DNA of 21,520 bases from an uncultured Porphyromonadaceae bacterium (GCA_947074265.1 CAMTPD010000002.1:1-21520), one strand, 5' to 3'. Shown: positions 8,867 through 17,637, counted from the stretch's first letter. The notes: generated from the letters alone by a model not told the origin. Numbers and translations are program-made.

Positions 8867-8911
8867 AAGAAGAAATCGTCTATTATATTTTACCTCTTTT
8901 TTCAGAGTACA

Positions 8912-8932
8912 TTTTAAAAATGCCTTGAGGCA
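8912..8932 (-). terminator. Likely Rho-independent terminator for the SMP-30-like gene
   Basis: On the minus strand TGCC-TCAA-GGCA (8921-8932) is followed by a five-T run and then AAAAT. It starts six bases after the stop of the gene at 8939. The stem is short (four to five pairs), so strength is uncertain. Confidence 0.5.
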
Positions 8933-8938
8933 GAGTCA

Positions 8939-9811
8939 TTACTCTCTACCTGGATTTAGTGCAACAAAGGTTTCAAAACAACCTCTGTCGGCCATTGTTA
9001 CGTAGCATACCGTACGATCTTTTCCGGCAAACGTGATATTAGAAGGCTTCTGTCCTTTGAGTTCGATCTCGTCCAATATCAAACCATCCGAAGATAAAAT
9101 AACAACCGACCCTTTATCATAACGCGTCACATACAAATTACCCTCTACATCACAGCGCATACCATCCAATCCACAATCCGAGAATGAAATAAACAAACGC
9201 TTTTTCTGCGGAATCCCTTTATCGTCGAGTTCATATTCCCATATTTTACGTTGATTAGATTCCCCAACATACAAGGTCTTCCCATCGGGACTCACCTCTA
9301 CCCCGTTGGTCGTTCCCATATCGGTTTCCAACAGTTCGGCTTTACCATCCGGTGTTATCATCCACAACTGACCATCACCGGTCTTCCAGTTCGGATCACT
9401 AGCATATATTATACCACTTGGAGACATTGCAATGTCATTCGGCTGATTCATACGAGGCTCGTTCACTAAAACTGTAACCTCCTTCGACGCCGTATCTACC
9501 TTCAATATATTGTGCTGCATATAATCGGCAACATACATAGCACCATCTTTTCCAAAACGAATACCATTACCAACAGAGCCCTCCGGGAGTTTTAAATAAA
9601 CACCATGAGACCCATCCGGTCTCACAATACCAATGGTTCCTTCCTCTGCATAATTCACTGCATACACATTGCCGTATTGATCCGTAGCAGGCCCTTCAAT
9701 ACCCGCAGTAAATGTATGATCCGGCACACAATCGGTCGAGGCCTTTCTCACTTTAGTAGCCGTAAATGCAATAAGAGCCAGCACCCCTATTTGCCAAAAT
9801 TTAATTTTCAT
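8939..9811 (-). CDS. Exported SMP-30/gluconolactonase-like beta-propeller protein
   Basis: This 290-residue protein begins MKIKFWQIGVLALIAFTATK, a short positive N-terminus and hydrophobic core that act as a signal peptide or membrane anchor. No lipobox is visible. The rest shows the repeat pattern of SMP-30/gluconolactonase/LRE six-bladed propellers: EGPATDQYGNVYAVN near 39 (its Glu is the usual first metal ligand), NGIRFGKDGAMYVAD, QPNDIAMSPSGIIYASDP, TTNGVEVSPDGKTLYVGES and LDGMRCDVEGNLYVTR. These Asn and Asp positions match the family metal-binding set, so a metal-dependent lactonase or related hydrolase of the periplasm is plausible; the substrate is unknown. It is divergent from the TonB receptor gene, 135 bases away, and has its own terminator. 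It may share control with the receptor, but no operator is visible. Confidence 0.85.
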   Translation of the reverse strand: MKIKFWQIGVLALIAFTATKVRKASTDCVPDHTFTAGIEGPATDQYGNVYAVNYAEEGTIGIVRPDGSHGVYLKLPEGSVGNGIRFGKDGAMYVADYMQHNILKVDTASKEVTVLVNEPRMNQPNDIAMSPSGIIYASDPNWKTGDGQLWMITPDGKAELLETDMGTTNGVEVSPDGKTLYVGESNQRKIWEYELDDKGIPQKKRLFISFSDCGLDGMRCDVEGNLYVTRYDKGSVVILSSDGLILDEIELKGQKPSNITFAGKDRTVCYVTMADRGCFETFVALNPGRE

Positions 9812-9946
9812 GTTTTTCAGATTAGGTCAATTCTTCAATCACACTATTAAGAGGCCTAAGCTCATCTCCTCATTGCTGTAAATTTATATAAACTATTTTA
9901 AAATCAAAGTGTTCTTAAGATAAAGTCAAAAGAGAAATAGAAAATA

Positions 9947-12028
9947 ATGAAGATCTCAATTACCCCTACACTTATTCTGGCCACAGCAACAACATTATAC
10001 GCTACAACTGCAGTTGCACAAAGCAATCAGGCCGACACATTAAAACTATACAATGTAAATGAAGTTGTGGTTACAGCCACTCGCATACCTCAAGAAATTA
10101 AAGCCATCCCACAACGCATTCAAGTATTACCGGCCTTTCGTCTGGCAGCCAATCCACAACCATCGGCAGGCGACGCATTGAATCAAATTTCAGGAATCAA
10201 TTATAACCGTGAATTCGGATTCCTTTCTAAGAAATCATTGGTTTCACTTCGCGGCATGGGCAACGAACAAGGACGTACCCTCATCCTTATCGATGGAGTT
10301 CCGGCCAATAAAGCATCAACCGGAAGTGTAGACCTCAACCAGATAAACCCGGACAATATCGAACGAATCGAAGTGGTAAAAGGCCCTCTTTCGGCACTCT
10401 ACGGAGGCAACTCCATGGGTGGCACCATCAACATTGTAACCAAACGCCCTGTAAGCAAACTCGACGGATCGGCACGCTTCTCTTGGGGCGAGATGGGCAC
10501 CTTTGGTACAAGCGGAATGATCGGCACCAATCTGGGGCGCATCTATGGCACCATTTCAGGAATGTATCGCAAGAGCGACGGATACAATACAACACCCAAA
10601 GCCGATCGTAACGATGGCTCTATCGCATCCTTCCTCAACGAATTCGGGATCAATAAGCTAATTGGCTTCAACATTACCGAGCATCAATCCATCGAACTTA
10701 CCGGTGTATTCTACAAAGGCACACGTGGCAATGGCGAACGATACTTTTTCAATGCTCCGCAAAAAGGACAACTCGACATGGCTAGCACCTACAAAGATCA
10801 AAACTACCGCCTGCACTACAAAGGCACCAACGGTACTACCGGATGGAACGTAGCCGCATTTTATGCACAAGAAGACTACTCTGAGAATAAAAGTAAAGGC
10901 AAAGACCTCTTCGATGTAGATGCCAAGCGTCGCGACTGGGGAATCTGGGGAAATATGCATACAGCAATTGGCTCGCAAAACATCCTCAGTGCCGGAGCCG
11001 AATACAAAGGCGGCTATGTAAATGGCAAAGACCTGTACCGTACTGCCACAGACAGAATTATCAACAAAGGTACCAGCATGCAATTTGGTATCTGGGTGCA
11101 AGATGAAATAGCTTTACTCGACAGCCAACTCAAACTCGTACCGTCGCTTCGCTACGACGTAGCCCGAGTATACAACGGAGGCTACTTCATAGAAGAGGGA
11201 ACCAGTACAACAGAACTATTCGAGCAGTTTACCGGCAAGCTCCCCGATGCAACCTGGCATGCCTTCAGTCCGAAACTATCCGTACAATACACCTTCAACG
11301 ACGACTACCGCATCTTTGCCAACATTGCAAGAGGTTTTCGTCCCGGCACCCTTGAGGATATGACACGTACCGGAGCCATCAACGGAGGTGTAGTTATTGC
11401 CAATCCCGATCTCAAGCCCGAACATGTATGGTCGTACGAGTTGGGAGCCGACCTTGCTCCTTGCCGATTCGTCACCTTTTCGCCTTCGGTATATTACACC
11501 CGCGGCACCGACTTTATCTACAATGTCAACACCGGTGAAACCATACAGATGGGCAACAAAGAGCGTCCGCTTTTTCGCAAAACCAACCTGGCAAAAGCAG
11601 ACATCTTCGGAGCCGAAGCAGATCTTTATTTCAACCTAAACGATCACTTCAACCTCTTCTCCGGTTTTAGCTACACACACGCTAAAATCAAAGAAGGAAC
11701 CGCCAGCATCTTCGGAAAAGAAACCGACCTGGCCGGTCATTACATGACTTATGTACCCAAGACAAAAGTATCGGCCGGATTCACTTGGTGGAATCGCTAT
11801 GTAAATATCAACACAGCCTATGTACAATACGGCAAGCAATACATCGATGATCTCAACGAAGAGCAGCTATCGGCAATGGGAACCGTAGACCTCAAACTAT
11901 GGCATACTTTTTCAAACAAGCTCACCGTAAGTTTCAATGCCCGCAACCTCTTCGACCGACAAGTGATAGACAAAGGCAACCTCAGCATGGGACGTTATCT
12001 ATACGGCGAAGTATCCCTTCGTTTCTAA
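9947..12028 (+). CDS. TonB-dependent outer-membrane receptor
   Basis: This 693-residue outer-membrane receptor has a signal peptide (MKISITPTLILATATTLYA..., likely cut after AVAQ, about residue 25) and then a TonB-box-like NEVVVTATR at about 39-47. The plug domain contains SLRGMGNEQGRTLILIDGVP, NIERIEVVKGPLSALYGGNS and GGTINIVTKRP. The remainder is a 22-strand-type barrel ending in LYGEVSLRF, with the terminal aromatic residue needed for barrel assembly. It lacks the N-terminal carboxypeptidase-like domain of SusC glycan importers, and no SusD neighbour is present. It therefore fits the FepA/CirA/BtuB size class (siderophore, heme or cobalamin uptake). I see no cobalamin riboswitch or Fur box in the 135 bases upstream. 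The second half looks more GC-rich than neighbouring genes. It ends at a strong terminator. Confidence 0.9.
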   Translation: MKISITPTLILATATTLYATTAVAQSNQADTLKLYNVNEVVVTATRIPQEIKAIPQRIQVLPAFRLAANPQPSAGDALNQISGINYNREFGFLSKKSLVSLRGMGNEQGRTLILIDGVPANKASTGSVDLNQINPDNIERIEVVKGPLSALYGGNSMGGTINIVTKRPVSKLDGSARFSWGEMGTFGTSGMIGTNLGRIYGTISGMYRKSDGYNTTPKADRNDGSIASFLNEFGINKLIGFNITEHQSIELTGVFYKGTRGNGERYFFNAPQKGQLDMASTYKDQNYRLHYKGTNGTTGWNVAAFYAQEDYSENKSKGKDLFDVDAKRRDWGIWGNMHTAIGSQNILSAGAEYKGGYVNGKDLYRTATDRIINKGTSMQFGIWVQDEIALLDSQLKLVPSLRYDVARVYNGGYFIEEGTSTTELFEQFTGKLPDATWHAFSPKLSVQYTFNDDYRIFANIARGFRPGTLEDMTRTGAINGGVVIANPDLKPEHVWSYELGADLAPCRFVTFSPSVYYTRGTDFIYNVNTGETIQMGNKERPLFRKTNLAKADIFGAEADLYFNLNDHFNLFSGFSYTHAKIKEGTASIFGKETDLAGHYMTYVPKTKVSAGFTWWNRYVNINTAYVQYGKQYIDDLNEEQLSAMGTVDLKLWHTFSNKLTVSFNARNLFDRQVIDKGNLSMGRYLYGEVSLRF

Positions 12029-12054
12029 GCACATACTAAGTCCTCCTATACGCA

Positions 12055-12090
12055 AAAAGGCGCCGTGTAAAATTTTACACGACGCCTTTT
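12055..12090. terminator. Bidirectional terminator between the TonB receptor gene and nagB
   Basis: The arms AAAAGGCGCCGTGTAAAA (12055-12072) and TTTTACACGACGCCTTTT (12073-12090) form an 18-bp inverted repeat with a single C-A mismatch on the plus strand. In minus-strand RNA the same position is a G-U pair. Outer A/T runs give a U-tract on either strand. It lies 26 bases after the receptor stop and 21 bases after the nagB stop. Confidence 0.9.
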
Positions 12091-12111
12091 GTATTTCAAT
12101 ATAATGTAAGA

Positions 12112-12921
12112 TTACAACATCGACGCTGGGTCAAGGTGTGCACCTTCAATATCTTTGAAGTATTTGTAGATACCCACTGTAAGCTCTTCGCAAGCAGCCT
12201 CATCACACACGATGATACCTTTAGGATGCAATTGAAGCGCAGTGATCGTCCACATTTGGTTTACCGAACCTTGTACAGCCTGAGCAAGAGCACGCGCTTT
12301 GTTGTGACCATTTACCATGATCAATACCTCTTTCGCGTCAAGCACAGTACCTACACCTACAGTTACCGAAGTCTTAGGAACCTTATTTACATCGTTATCG
12401 AAGAAACGAGAATTCGCGATAATTGTATCTTGAGTAAGTGTTTTTACACGTGTGCGAGAAGCAAGAGAAGAACCCGGTTCGTTGAACGCGATGTGACCAT
12501 CAGGACCAATACCACCAAGGAACAAATCAACACCACCTACAGCCTTCATTTTAGCCTCATAAGCAGCACATTCAGCTTCAAGATCAGCCGCATTACCATT
12601 CAAGATGTTTACGTTTTCACGTTTTACATCTACATGGTTGAAGAAGTTATTCCACATAAATGAATAGTAGCTTTCAGGGTGCTCCTGTGGCAAACCTACA
12701 TACTCATCCATATTAAACGTGATCACGTTTTGGAACGACACGATACCCTTCTTGTGAAGTTCGATAAGCGCTCTGTACATGCCAAGAGGAGACGAACCTG
12801 TAGGCAAGCCAAGTACGAAAGGCTTTTCAGCAGTTGGGTTAGCATTTCTGATCTTAGCAGCTACATAGTGTGCTGCCCATTGCGACAACATGTCGTAATT
12901 TGGTTGAATAATTAATCTCAT
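12112..12921 (-). CDS. nagB: Glucosamine-6-phosphate deaminase
   Basis: NagB converts glucosamine-6-phosphate to fructose-6-phosphate and ammonia, linking amino-sugar recycling to glycolysis. The 269-residue protein aligns almost without gaps to E. coli NagB from memory. Asp72 lies in NMDEYVGLP, and Asp141, His143 and Glu148 lie in [12 protein letters not shown]; these are the same positions as the known catalytic residues. The allosteric-site residues Arg158 and Lys160 in ASRTRVKTL are also kept, so activation by GlcNAc-6-phosphate is possible. The phosphate-binding loop is [10 protein letters not shown] near 38. It is a single-domain form. It lies 73 bases after the flavodiiron gene on the same strand, with no T-run terminator between them, so it is probably the last gene of the ddh-lgt-flavodiiron-nagB unit and ends at the strong terminator downstream. 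Confidence 0.96.
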   Translation of the reverse strand: MRLIIQPNYDMLSQWAAHYVAAKIRNANPTAEKPFVLGLPTGSSPLGMYRALIELHKKGIVSFQNVITFNMDEYVGLPQEHPESYYSFMWNNFFNHVDVKRENVNILNGNAADLEAECAAYEAKMKAVGGVDLFLGGIGPDGHIAFNEPGSSLASRTRVKTLTQDTIIANSRFFDNDVNKVPKTSVTVGVGTVLDAKEVLIMVNGHNKARALAQAVQGSVNQMWTITALQLHPKGIIVCDEAACEELTVGIYKYFKDIEGAHLDPASML

Positions 12922-12994
12922 TGTTATATAGCTTAAAATAGATTATTTGATATTAGACGCATCAAAGCCTTATTGGTGCCGAGGCTCGGTATTA

Positions 12995-14224
12995 TCAAGC
13001 CTCTTTACACTTTTTTTCAGGAATATGCATTTCACCTCCCTTGATTTTATCTGCCATCGCTTTACCGAGCGACAAACAAGAATCGTAAGCAGCTTCCTTC
13101 ATACCCTGTTTCATTTCTACAGGTTCACCCACAACTTCCCACTTCATACGTTCGGCAAAAGCAGCCAGGTTTTTCACCGCAGCACCCGCCCACGTAAACG
13201 AACCGAAGTAACCGAAATAACGGTTCTTCACGTCACGGATTTCGAGTTTCGACAAAATAGACTCTACCTCCGGAAATAGTTTGTTGCTATAGGTAGGACT
13301 ACCCACAATCAATCCGTTGTATCTGAATACATCGGCAATCATATACGAAGCGTGCGACTTCGATACGTTGTGAATAATCACATTCTTGATACCTTGTTGA
13401 GCCAATTCGGTAGCAACCGCTTCGGCCATTTGTTCCGTATTTCCATACATACTGCCGTACAAGATCACTACGCCATCTTCACCTTCATAGCGGCTCAATT
13501 GGTCGTAAATAAACAATGCACGCGGAATCTGCTCCGTCCATACCGGACCATGAAGCGGACAAATCATTGCGATATCAAGAGCAGCAAGTTTTTGCAACGC
13601 CTTTTGTACCGGCGCACCATACTTACCTACAATATTTGAATAATAACGATACATTTCCGAGAAATGCATATCCGTATTCATATCCTTATCAAGCACCGCG
13701 CCATCCAGCGTACCGAAAGTACCGAAAGCGTCGGCCGAGAATAAAATCTTATCCGTAGCATCGTAAGTTACCATTACCTCCGGCCAGTGCACCATCGGTG
13801 CCATGTAGAACGAAAGTTTGTGATACCCAAGGTCGAGTACATCACCCTCTTTCACTTCGTGCAGACCATCGGTAATACCGAAGTAACCTTCGAGCATACC
13901 AAACGTTTTTGCATTACCCACGATCTTCAAGTCAGGATAAGCAGCACGCAAAAAACCAATCGAACCTGCATGATCAGGCTCCATGTGATTTACAATCAGA
14001 TAGTCGAGATTACGACCATTCAATGCAGTTTGCACTTTCTTTAGAAACACATCGGCAAAAGCGATATCCACCGTATCGAAAAGTGCAGTTTTCTCATCAG
14101 CGATCAAATAGGAGTTGTACGATACTCCGTGTGGCAAAGGCCACAAATTTTCAAAAAGATGTTTTTGACGGTCGTTCACACCAACGTAAAAAACCTTATC
14201 CGAAATCTCAGTCAACTTGTACAT
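12995..14224 (-). CDS. Flavodiiron protein (FprA-type A flavoprotein)
   Basis: Flavodiiron proteins reduce O2 to water and/or NO to N2O in the cytoplasm of anaerobes. The 409-residue protein has a beta-lactamase-like diiron domain (1 to about 245). Its ligands are HMEPDH (His80, Glu82, Asp84, with His85 adjacent), His146 (APMVHWPEV), Asp165 (FSADAFGTFG) and His225 (CPLHGPVW), a complete set. The flavodoxin domain (about 252-395) has the FMN phosphate loop YGSMYGNTEQMA (256-267) and the GSPTYSNKLFP and GSFTWAGAA loops. The C-terminus ends in a lysine-rich tail with one cysteine (EKKCKEA); there is no fused rubredoxin or reductase domain, so an external rubredoxin-type donor is expected. The start overlaps the end of lgt by 17 bases, implying coupled translation. 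Confidence 0.95.
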   Translation of the reverse strand: MYKLTEISDKVFYVGVNDRQKHLFENLWPLPHGVSYNSYLIADEKTALFDTVDIAFADVFLKKVQTALNGRNLDYLIVNHMEPDHAGSIGFLRAAYPDLKIVGNAKTFGMLEGYFGITDGLHEVKEGDVLDLGYHKLSFYMAPMVHWPEVMVTYDATDKILFSADAFGTFGTLDGAVLDKDMNTDMHFSEMYRYYSNIVGKYGAPVQKALQKLAALDIAMICPLHGPVWTEQIPRALFIYDQLSRYEGEDGVVILYGSMYGNTEQMAEAVATELAQQGIKNVIIHNVSKSHASYMIADVFRYNGLIVGSPTYSNKLFPEVESILSKLEIRDVKNRYFGYFGSFTWAGAAVKNLAAFAERMKWEVVGEPVEMKQGMKEAAYDSCLSLGKAMADKIKGGEMHIPEKKCKEA

Positions 14225-15041
14225 TATTCTTGTTTTTTAGAGCTCTTACTATTAACCAAAATCCGGCAATGATGAACGGAACGCTCAGCCACTGCCCCAT
14301 ATTTAGCATCATGCCATCGTCAAACGCCTCCTGGTTGTTTTTTACAAACTCCACAAAGAAGCGCGACAAGAAGATCCCCTCAAGGAAAACCCCAAAGATA
14401 AGACCCTCTCTTTTTTGAGCATTCTTTATCCAATATAACCACATACACACCGCAAAAGTTATGATATAGCACAAGGCTTCATACAATTGAGTAGGATGAG
14501 AAGGAGCCGAAAATACCGGCTCCGCTCCATGTTTCCAATACGGTATATTGGTAATAAACCGAATGCCCCAAGGCAGGTCGGTAGCATGACCATATATTTC
14601 ATGATTCATCAAATTACCCAGACGAATCATAGCGGCAACAAGACCTACGGGTACTACCAGTCGGTCAAAAGTCCACAACATACTTTTATGCGTAATTCGC
14701 TTCGAGTAGAAGTAAATCGCGATAATAATACCCAGCGTTCCACCATGACTAGCCAGGCCGCCTTCCCAGATTTTCAAGATCTCGACCGGATTGGCCAAGT
14801 AGTAATCGGGAGCATAAAACAGGCAGTGCCCCAATCGAGAGCCCAGCACTGTGCCCAGCACCGTATAAATAAAGAGCTTATCGAGCCACATCGGGTTGAG
14901 TTTCTCTTTCTTCCACATCTTTTCCATGATCCAGTAGCCAATTGCAAAACCAATTGCAAAAGCCAGGCCATACCAGCGTATTTCCCTGCTACCAATCGTA
15001 AAGATAGCCGGATCGGCTGTCCAGGTAATATATGACAACAT
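14208..15041 (-). CDS. lgt: Prolipoprotein diacylglyceryl transferase
   Basis: Lgt is an inner-membrane enzyme that moves a diacylglyceryl group from phosphatidylglycerol to the lipobox cysteine of prolipoproteins. The 277-residue protein has several hydrophobic helices (for example near 25-36, 59-72, 103-113, 128-143, 192-206 and 253-268). The signature motifs are present: IRWYGLAFAIGF near 21, GSRLGHCLFY near 67, GGLASHGGTLG at about 95-105 with the essential His, and AAMIRLGNLMNHEIYG near 137 with the Arg-Asn set of the Lgt signature. SHPTQLYEAL near 184 is also typical. It starts 41 bases after ddh and overlaps the flavodiiron gene by 17 bases. The TlpA-like lipoprotein nearby is a plausible substrate. 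Confidence 0.95.
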   Translation of the reverse strand: MLSYITWTADPAIFTIGSREIRWYGLAFAIGFAIGYWIMEKMWKKEKLNPMWLDKLFIYTVLGTVLGSRLGHCLFYAPDYYLANPVEILKIWEGGLASHGGTLGIIIAIYFYSKRITHKSMLWTFDRLVVPVGLVAAMIRLGNLMNHEIYGHATDLPWGIRFITNIPYWKHGAEPVFSAPSHPTQLYEALCYIITFAVCMWLYWIKNAQKREGLIFGVFLEGIFLSRFFVEFVKNNQEAFDDGMMLNMGQWLSVPFIIAGFWLIVRALKNKNNVQVD

Positions 15042-15082
15042 GTTCGTTTAGTTTTTAGTGAGTACCAGATTCGGTGGCGTTG

Positions 15083-15979
15083 TTACACCAAGCGACGGAT
15101 AAGTTCGTCTCTTTCACCGTAAAGCATATCAATCATCGGAAGTTCGATCATTGTATACGCACCCGGTTGTTGTTTAAAGCTGGCACGAGCTACCGACACA
15201 AGAATCTGAGCCGTAAGCGCAGGATTGTTGATACGCATGTTGAACTCCACAAGTTGGTTTTGAGTTTTGCCCGATACACCCTTACGAGTAAGGTTTACGC
15301 CGTGACCCATATCCAACAAGTTTTCAACACAATCTACCTTGATCACGTGCGTTTCGTCGTGTACAAAATAGTCGTCGTTTTTGATGTTGTTAGCAACCGT
15401 ATTGAAGTCGTGACCTTCTTCAACCTCGATATAAACCATACGGCGGTGTACACCAGTACCGGTAGGAATAGTCATAGACAAAGCAGCTTTCACACCGTCG
15501 ATCGCTTTTACAGCAACCGTGTGACCCATACTCATACCCGGACCAAAGTTTGTATATGTAATCCCTTTCGGAACCATTGCTTCAAGAAGAGCTCTTACAA
15601 CAGAGTCGCTACCCGGATCCCAACCCGCAGCAATCACAGCCACCGCGTTGTGTTCTTTCGCCACCTTGCTCAGTTCGCTGCGCAAGTTTACGATACCACC
15701 GTGAATGTCATAGCTGTCTACAGTGTTGATACCCATAGCCAAGATCTCTTTTGCAAACGTTTCTACGCTGCGTGTAGGCGTAGCAAGTACAGCCACATCC
15801 ACATTTTCAAGTTTTGTAATCGAATCTACAACAGGATATTCGCTCAATTCTGCCGGTACATCACTCGCATTACGGCGCACTACACCTGCAACTTCAAAAT
15901 CAGGAGCAGCCTGAAGCGCTTCCAATACATATCTTCCAATGTTGCCATAACCAACGATGGCAGCTCTAATCTTTTTCAT
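15083..15979 (-). CDS. ddh: meso-Diaminopimelate D-dehydrogenase
   Basis: Ddh makes meso-diaminopimelate in one NADPH-dependent step from tetrahydrodipicolinate, bypassing the longer DapD/DapL routes; meso-DAP feeds lysine and peptidoglycan synthesis. The 298-residue protein begins [18 protein letters not shown] (Rossmann GxGxxG at 10-15), with an Arg-Arg pair (VVRRN, 34-38) suited to the NADP phosphate. Family motifs follow: DSYDIHG near 88, [10 protein letters not shown] at 117-126 with the substrate-binding Trp-Asp, and [22 protein letters not shown] at about 146-167. GPGMSMGH followed by PTGTGVHRR resembles the type II enzymes. It heads the minus-strand ddh-lgt-flavodiiron-nagB run and has a TAACTTTG element 48 bases upstream. 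The next gene on the far side is divergent. Confidence 0.92.
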   Translation of the reverse strand: MKKIRAAIVGYGNIGRYVLEALQAAPDFEVAGVVRRNASDVPAELSEYPVVDSITKLENVDVAVLATPTRSVETFAKEILAMGINTVDSYDIHGGIVNLRSELSKVAKEHNAVAVIAAGWDPGSDSVVRALLEAMVPKGITYTNFGPGMSMGHTVAVKAIDGVKAALSMTIPTGTGVHRRMVYIEVEEGHDFNTVANNIKNDDYFVHDETHVIKVDCVENLLDMGHGVNLTRKGVSGKTQNQLVEFNMRINNPALTAQILVSVARASFKQQPGAYTMIELPMIDMLYGERDELIRRLV

Positions 15980-16026
15980 ATGAATATAATCTATTCGTTA
16001 ACGTATTACAAGTATTTTATTCGATG

Positions 16027-16034
16027 CAAAGTTA
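16027..16034 (-). promoter_or_regulatory. Probable -7 promoter element for ddh
   Basis: On the minus strand this reads TAACTTTG, an exact TAnnTTTG match, 47 bases upstream of the ddh ATG. No TTTG lies at the ideal -33 spacing. It would start the ddh-lgt-flavodiiron-nagB transcript. Confidence 0.5.
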
Positions 16035-16145
16035 AACATATTACCAAATTATCATATATCAATGAGATGAAACATGCAGGTAGAAGCATAATTGAAGAAA
16101 CTTTTCTTACATTGGCGCTCTCAATAGAAAAACACGGAAAATACC

Positions 16146-17636
16146 ATGAAGACCAATTACAAACACCTCCTGCTCATACTTTCGTTAGTGCTTGCGGTGG
16201 GCTGCACAAAGCAATCCGCTCAAACAAGTGTCTCCGATGAAAACACAGATACGAACCAACTGGCTGTAATTACCGGCACGATACTGAACCGCGAACTGTA
16301 TCCGAATCAGAAAACGGTAAAACTGATGGTTCCGTTCTTTTCCGATACCGAGACGCAATGCGAATCGCTGATTGACAAAGAGAATTCGTTTAGTTTTACA
16401 TTTAATCCTTACATGCTGCGCACGGTTTCGATCGAGACGTTTGTATCGCATTTGCTGATTGCTCCGGGCGATACGTTGCATATCAACATCGACTTCAAAC
16501 ACCTGGACCGTGTCTCTTTTGAGGGGCCGGCGGCAGCACGCAACACGGTTTACAATACATTTATACGAGAAGGTTGGTACAAGGGGGAAAAACCATACTC
16601 TGCGCAAGACTATTCGATCGAAGTATTTGAAGAGTTACTTAAAAAATATTCGGAAGAGCAAATGGAAGCGTATAAGGAGTTTGCCGAGCGCTATAAACCC
16701 GATGCACTCACAGATCGTTGGATTCGAGACCGCATCGAATTGGATAAGTGCGATAGTCGCAACACGTTTATAATACAAAAGGCTCGCATTGATAAATATA
16801 CCGCAGCACAGTTTGAAGAAGCTCTTGCAACCAATGATAAGCGCATTGCCGAACTCCTTCCGCATACATTGGGAGACAAGGTGCATTTCTCAATTCTGGG
16901 ACAGCTTAGCTACCGAAAAGCGCAGGCTATGATCGAAAAAGGGGATACAACGGGAGGAGTGTTTTGGCGGTCTATTGATCAGATTTCCGACACGTTGGTA
17001 CGTCAGCATGTGATTGCGGCAAATATAGCCTATTGTTTGAGCACGAACCAAACGGAGTCATACGACCGATGCGATTCGTTGATAACACAGGCAATCACGT
17101 TGCCGTTCTTACAGGAACCACTCAAACAACTGCTCGGCTTTAAACGCAGGTATGAAGCGCATCCGGAGGAACTATCGGATCGTCTGCGCGGAAAAAATAC
17201 AATCGACGGCATGCATACAGGGGCAGCCATCAACGGTCCCGGACTCGATTTGCTGAATAATACGATTGATAATGCTTCGGGAGAGGTACTCTTTATCGAT
17301 TTCTGGGGAAATTTTTGTCCGCCTTGTATGGAAGGATTGGCACAGTGGAATCAGTTTACCGCCCGCTTTGTAAACAAGCCGGTACGTTTTGTTTCGTTTA
17401 CAATGGCACAAGAGGAAAGACATGCTGCCATCTTGAAGAAGTTCGACCTCGACCCTTCATACCACCACATCATCGAAGATCACGAGTGGAACGAGATTAT
17501 GCGCCGCTTTGCGTGCAACTTTATACCGCTATATGTCTTGATCGATCAACAGGGAGTAATCGTTGACTATGGCGCGCACCTCTCTCCTGCTTCGCCCCGT
17601 ACGGCCGAAGTGATAGAACAGCTGCTGAGCAAATAA
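16146..17636 (+). CDS. Lipoprotein with C-terminal TlpA-like thioredoxin domain
   Basis: This 496-residue protein starts MKTNYKHLLLILSLVLAVGC, a lipoprotein signal with lipobox LAVGC and acylated Cys20. An uncharged, Ser/Thr/Asp-rich linker follows. Residues about 40-125 resemble the beta domain often found before TlpA modules in Bacteroidota (IAPGDTLHINIDF). Residues about 150-345 are mostly helical and I cannot name them. The C-terminal part (about 375-496) is thioredoxin-like: VLFIDFWGNFCPPCMEG with the redox pair Cys391-Cys394, then FIPLYVLIDQQGVIVDYG with the cis-proline loop. It would act in the periplasm, tethered to a membrane, as a disulfide reductase or isomerase. Trp is replaced by Phe before the CxxC (FCPPC rather than WCxxC). 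The stop codon is one base from the convergent plsC-type gene. Confidence 0.85.
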   Translation: MKTNYKHLLLILSLVLAVGCTKQSAQTSVSDENTDTNQLAVITGTILNRELYPNQKTVKLMVPFFSDTETQCESLIDKENSFSFTFNPYMLRTVSIETFVSHLLIAPGDTLHINIDFKHLDRVSFEGPAAARNTVYNTFIREGWYKGEKPYSAQDYSIEVFEELLKKYSEEQMEAYKEFAERYKPDALTDRWIRDRIELDKCDSRNTFIIQKARIDKYTAAQFEEALATNDKRIAELLPHTLGDKVHFSILGQLSYRKAQAMIEKGDTTGGVFWRSIDQISDTLVRQHVIAANIAYCLSTNQTESYDRCDSLITQAITLPFLQEPLKQLLGFKRRYEAHPEELSDRLRGKNTIDGMHTGAAINGPGLDLLNNTIDNASGEVLFIDFWGNFCPPCMEGLAQWNQFTARFVNKPVRFVSFTMAQEERHAAILKKFDLDPSYHHIIEDHEWNEIMRRFACNFIPLYVLIDQQGVIVDYGAHLSPASPRTAEVIEQLLSK

Positions 17637-17637
17637 A

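Noticed and set aside
9812..9946. Possible cobalamin riboswitch or Fur box upstream of the TonB receptor
   Set aside because: The 135-bp spacer shows neither a B12-box-like conserved core nor a Fur-like palindrome; only AT-rich sequence is seen.
10658..11101. A 147-codon minus-strand open frame inside the TonB receptor gene
   Set aside because: It is antisense to continuous beta-barrel coding and has no domain pattern.
12136..12663. A 175-codon plus-strand open frame inside nagB
   Set aside because: NagB on the minus strand is conserved residue by residue at the catalytic positions; the plus frame is a shadow.
12976..12990. Hairpin CCGA-GGC-TCGG between the flavodiiron gene and nagB as a terminator
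   Set aside because: The stem is only four to six pairs and no T-run follows on the minus strand, so read-through into nagB is more likely.
13909..14418. A 169-codon plus-strand open frame across the lgt/flavodiiron junction
   Set aside because: It covers two well-supported minus-strand genes and its translation lacks any domain pattern.
14487..15035. A 182-codon plus-strand open frame inside lgt
   Set aside because: It is antisense to the Lgt signature motifs and has no family features.
15074..16240. A 388-codon plus-strand open frame across ddh
   Set aside because: It is antisense to ddh, rich in His, Arg and Ser as expected from the opposite strand of a biased gene, and the minus-strand frame is an unmistakable dehydrogenase.
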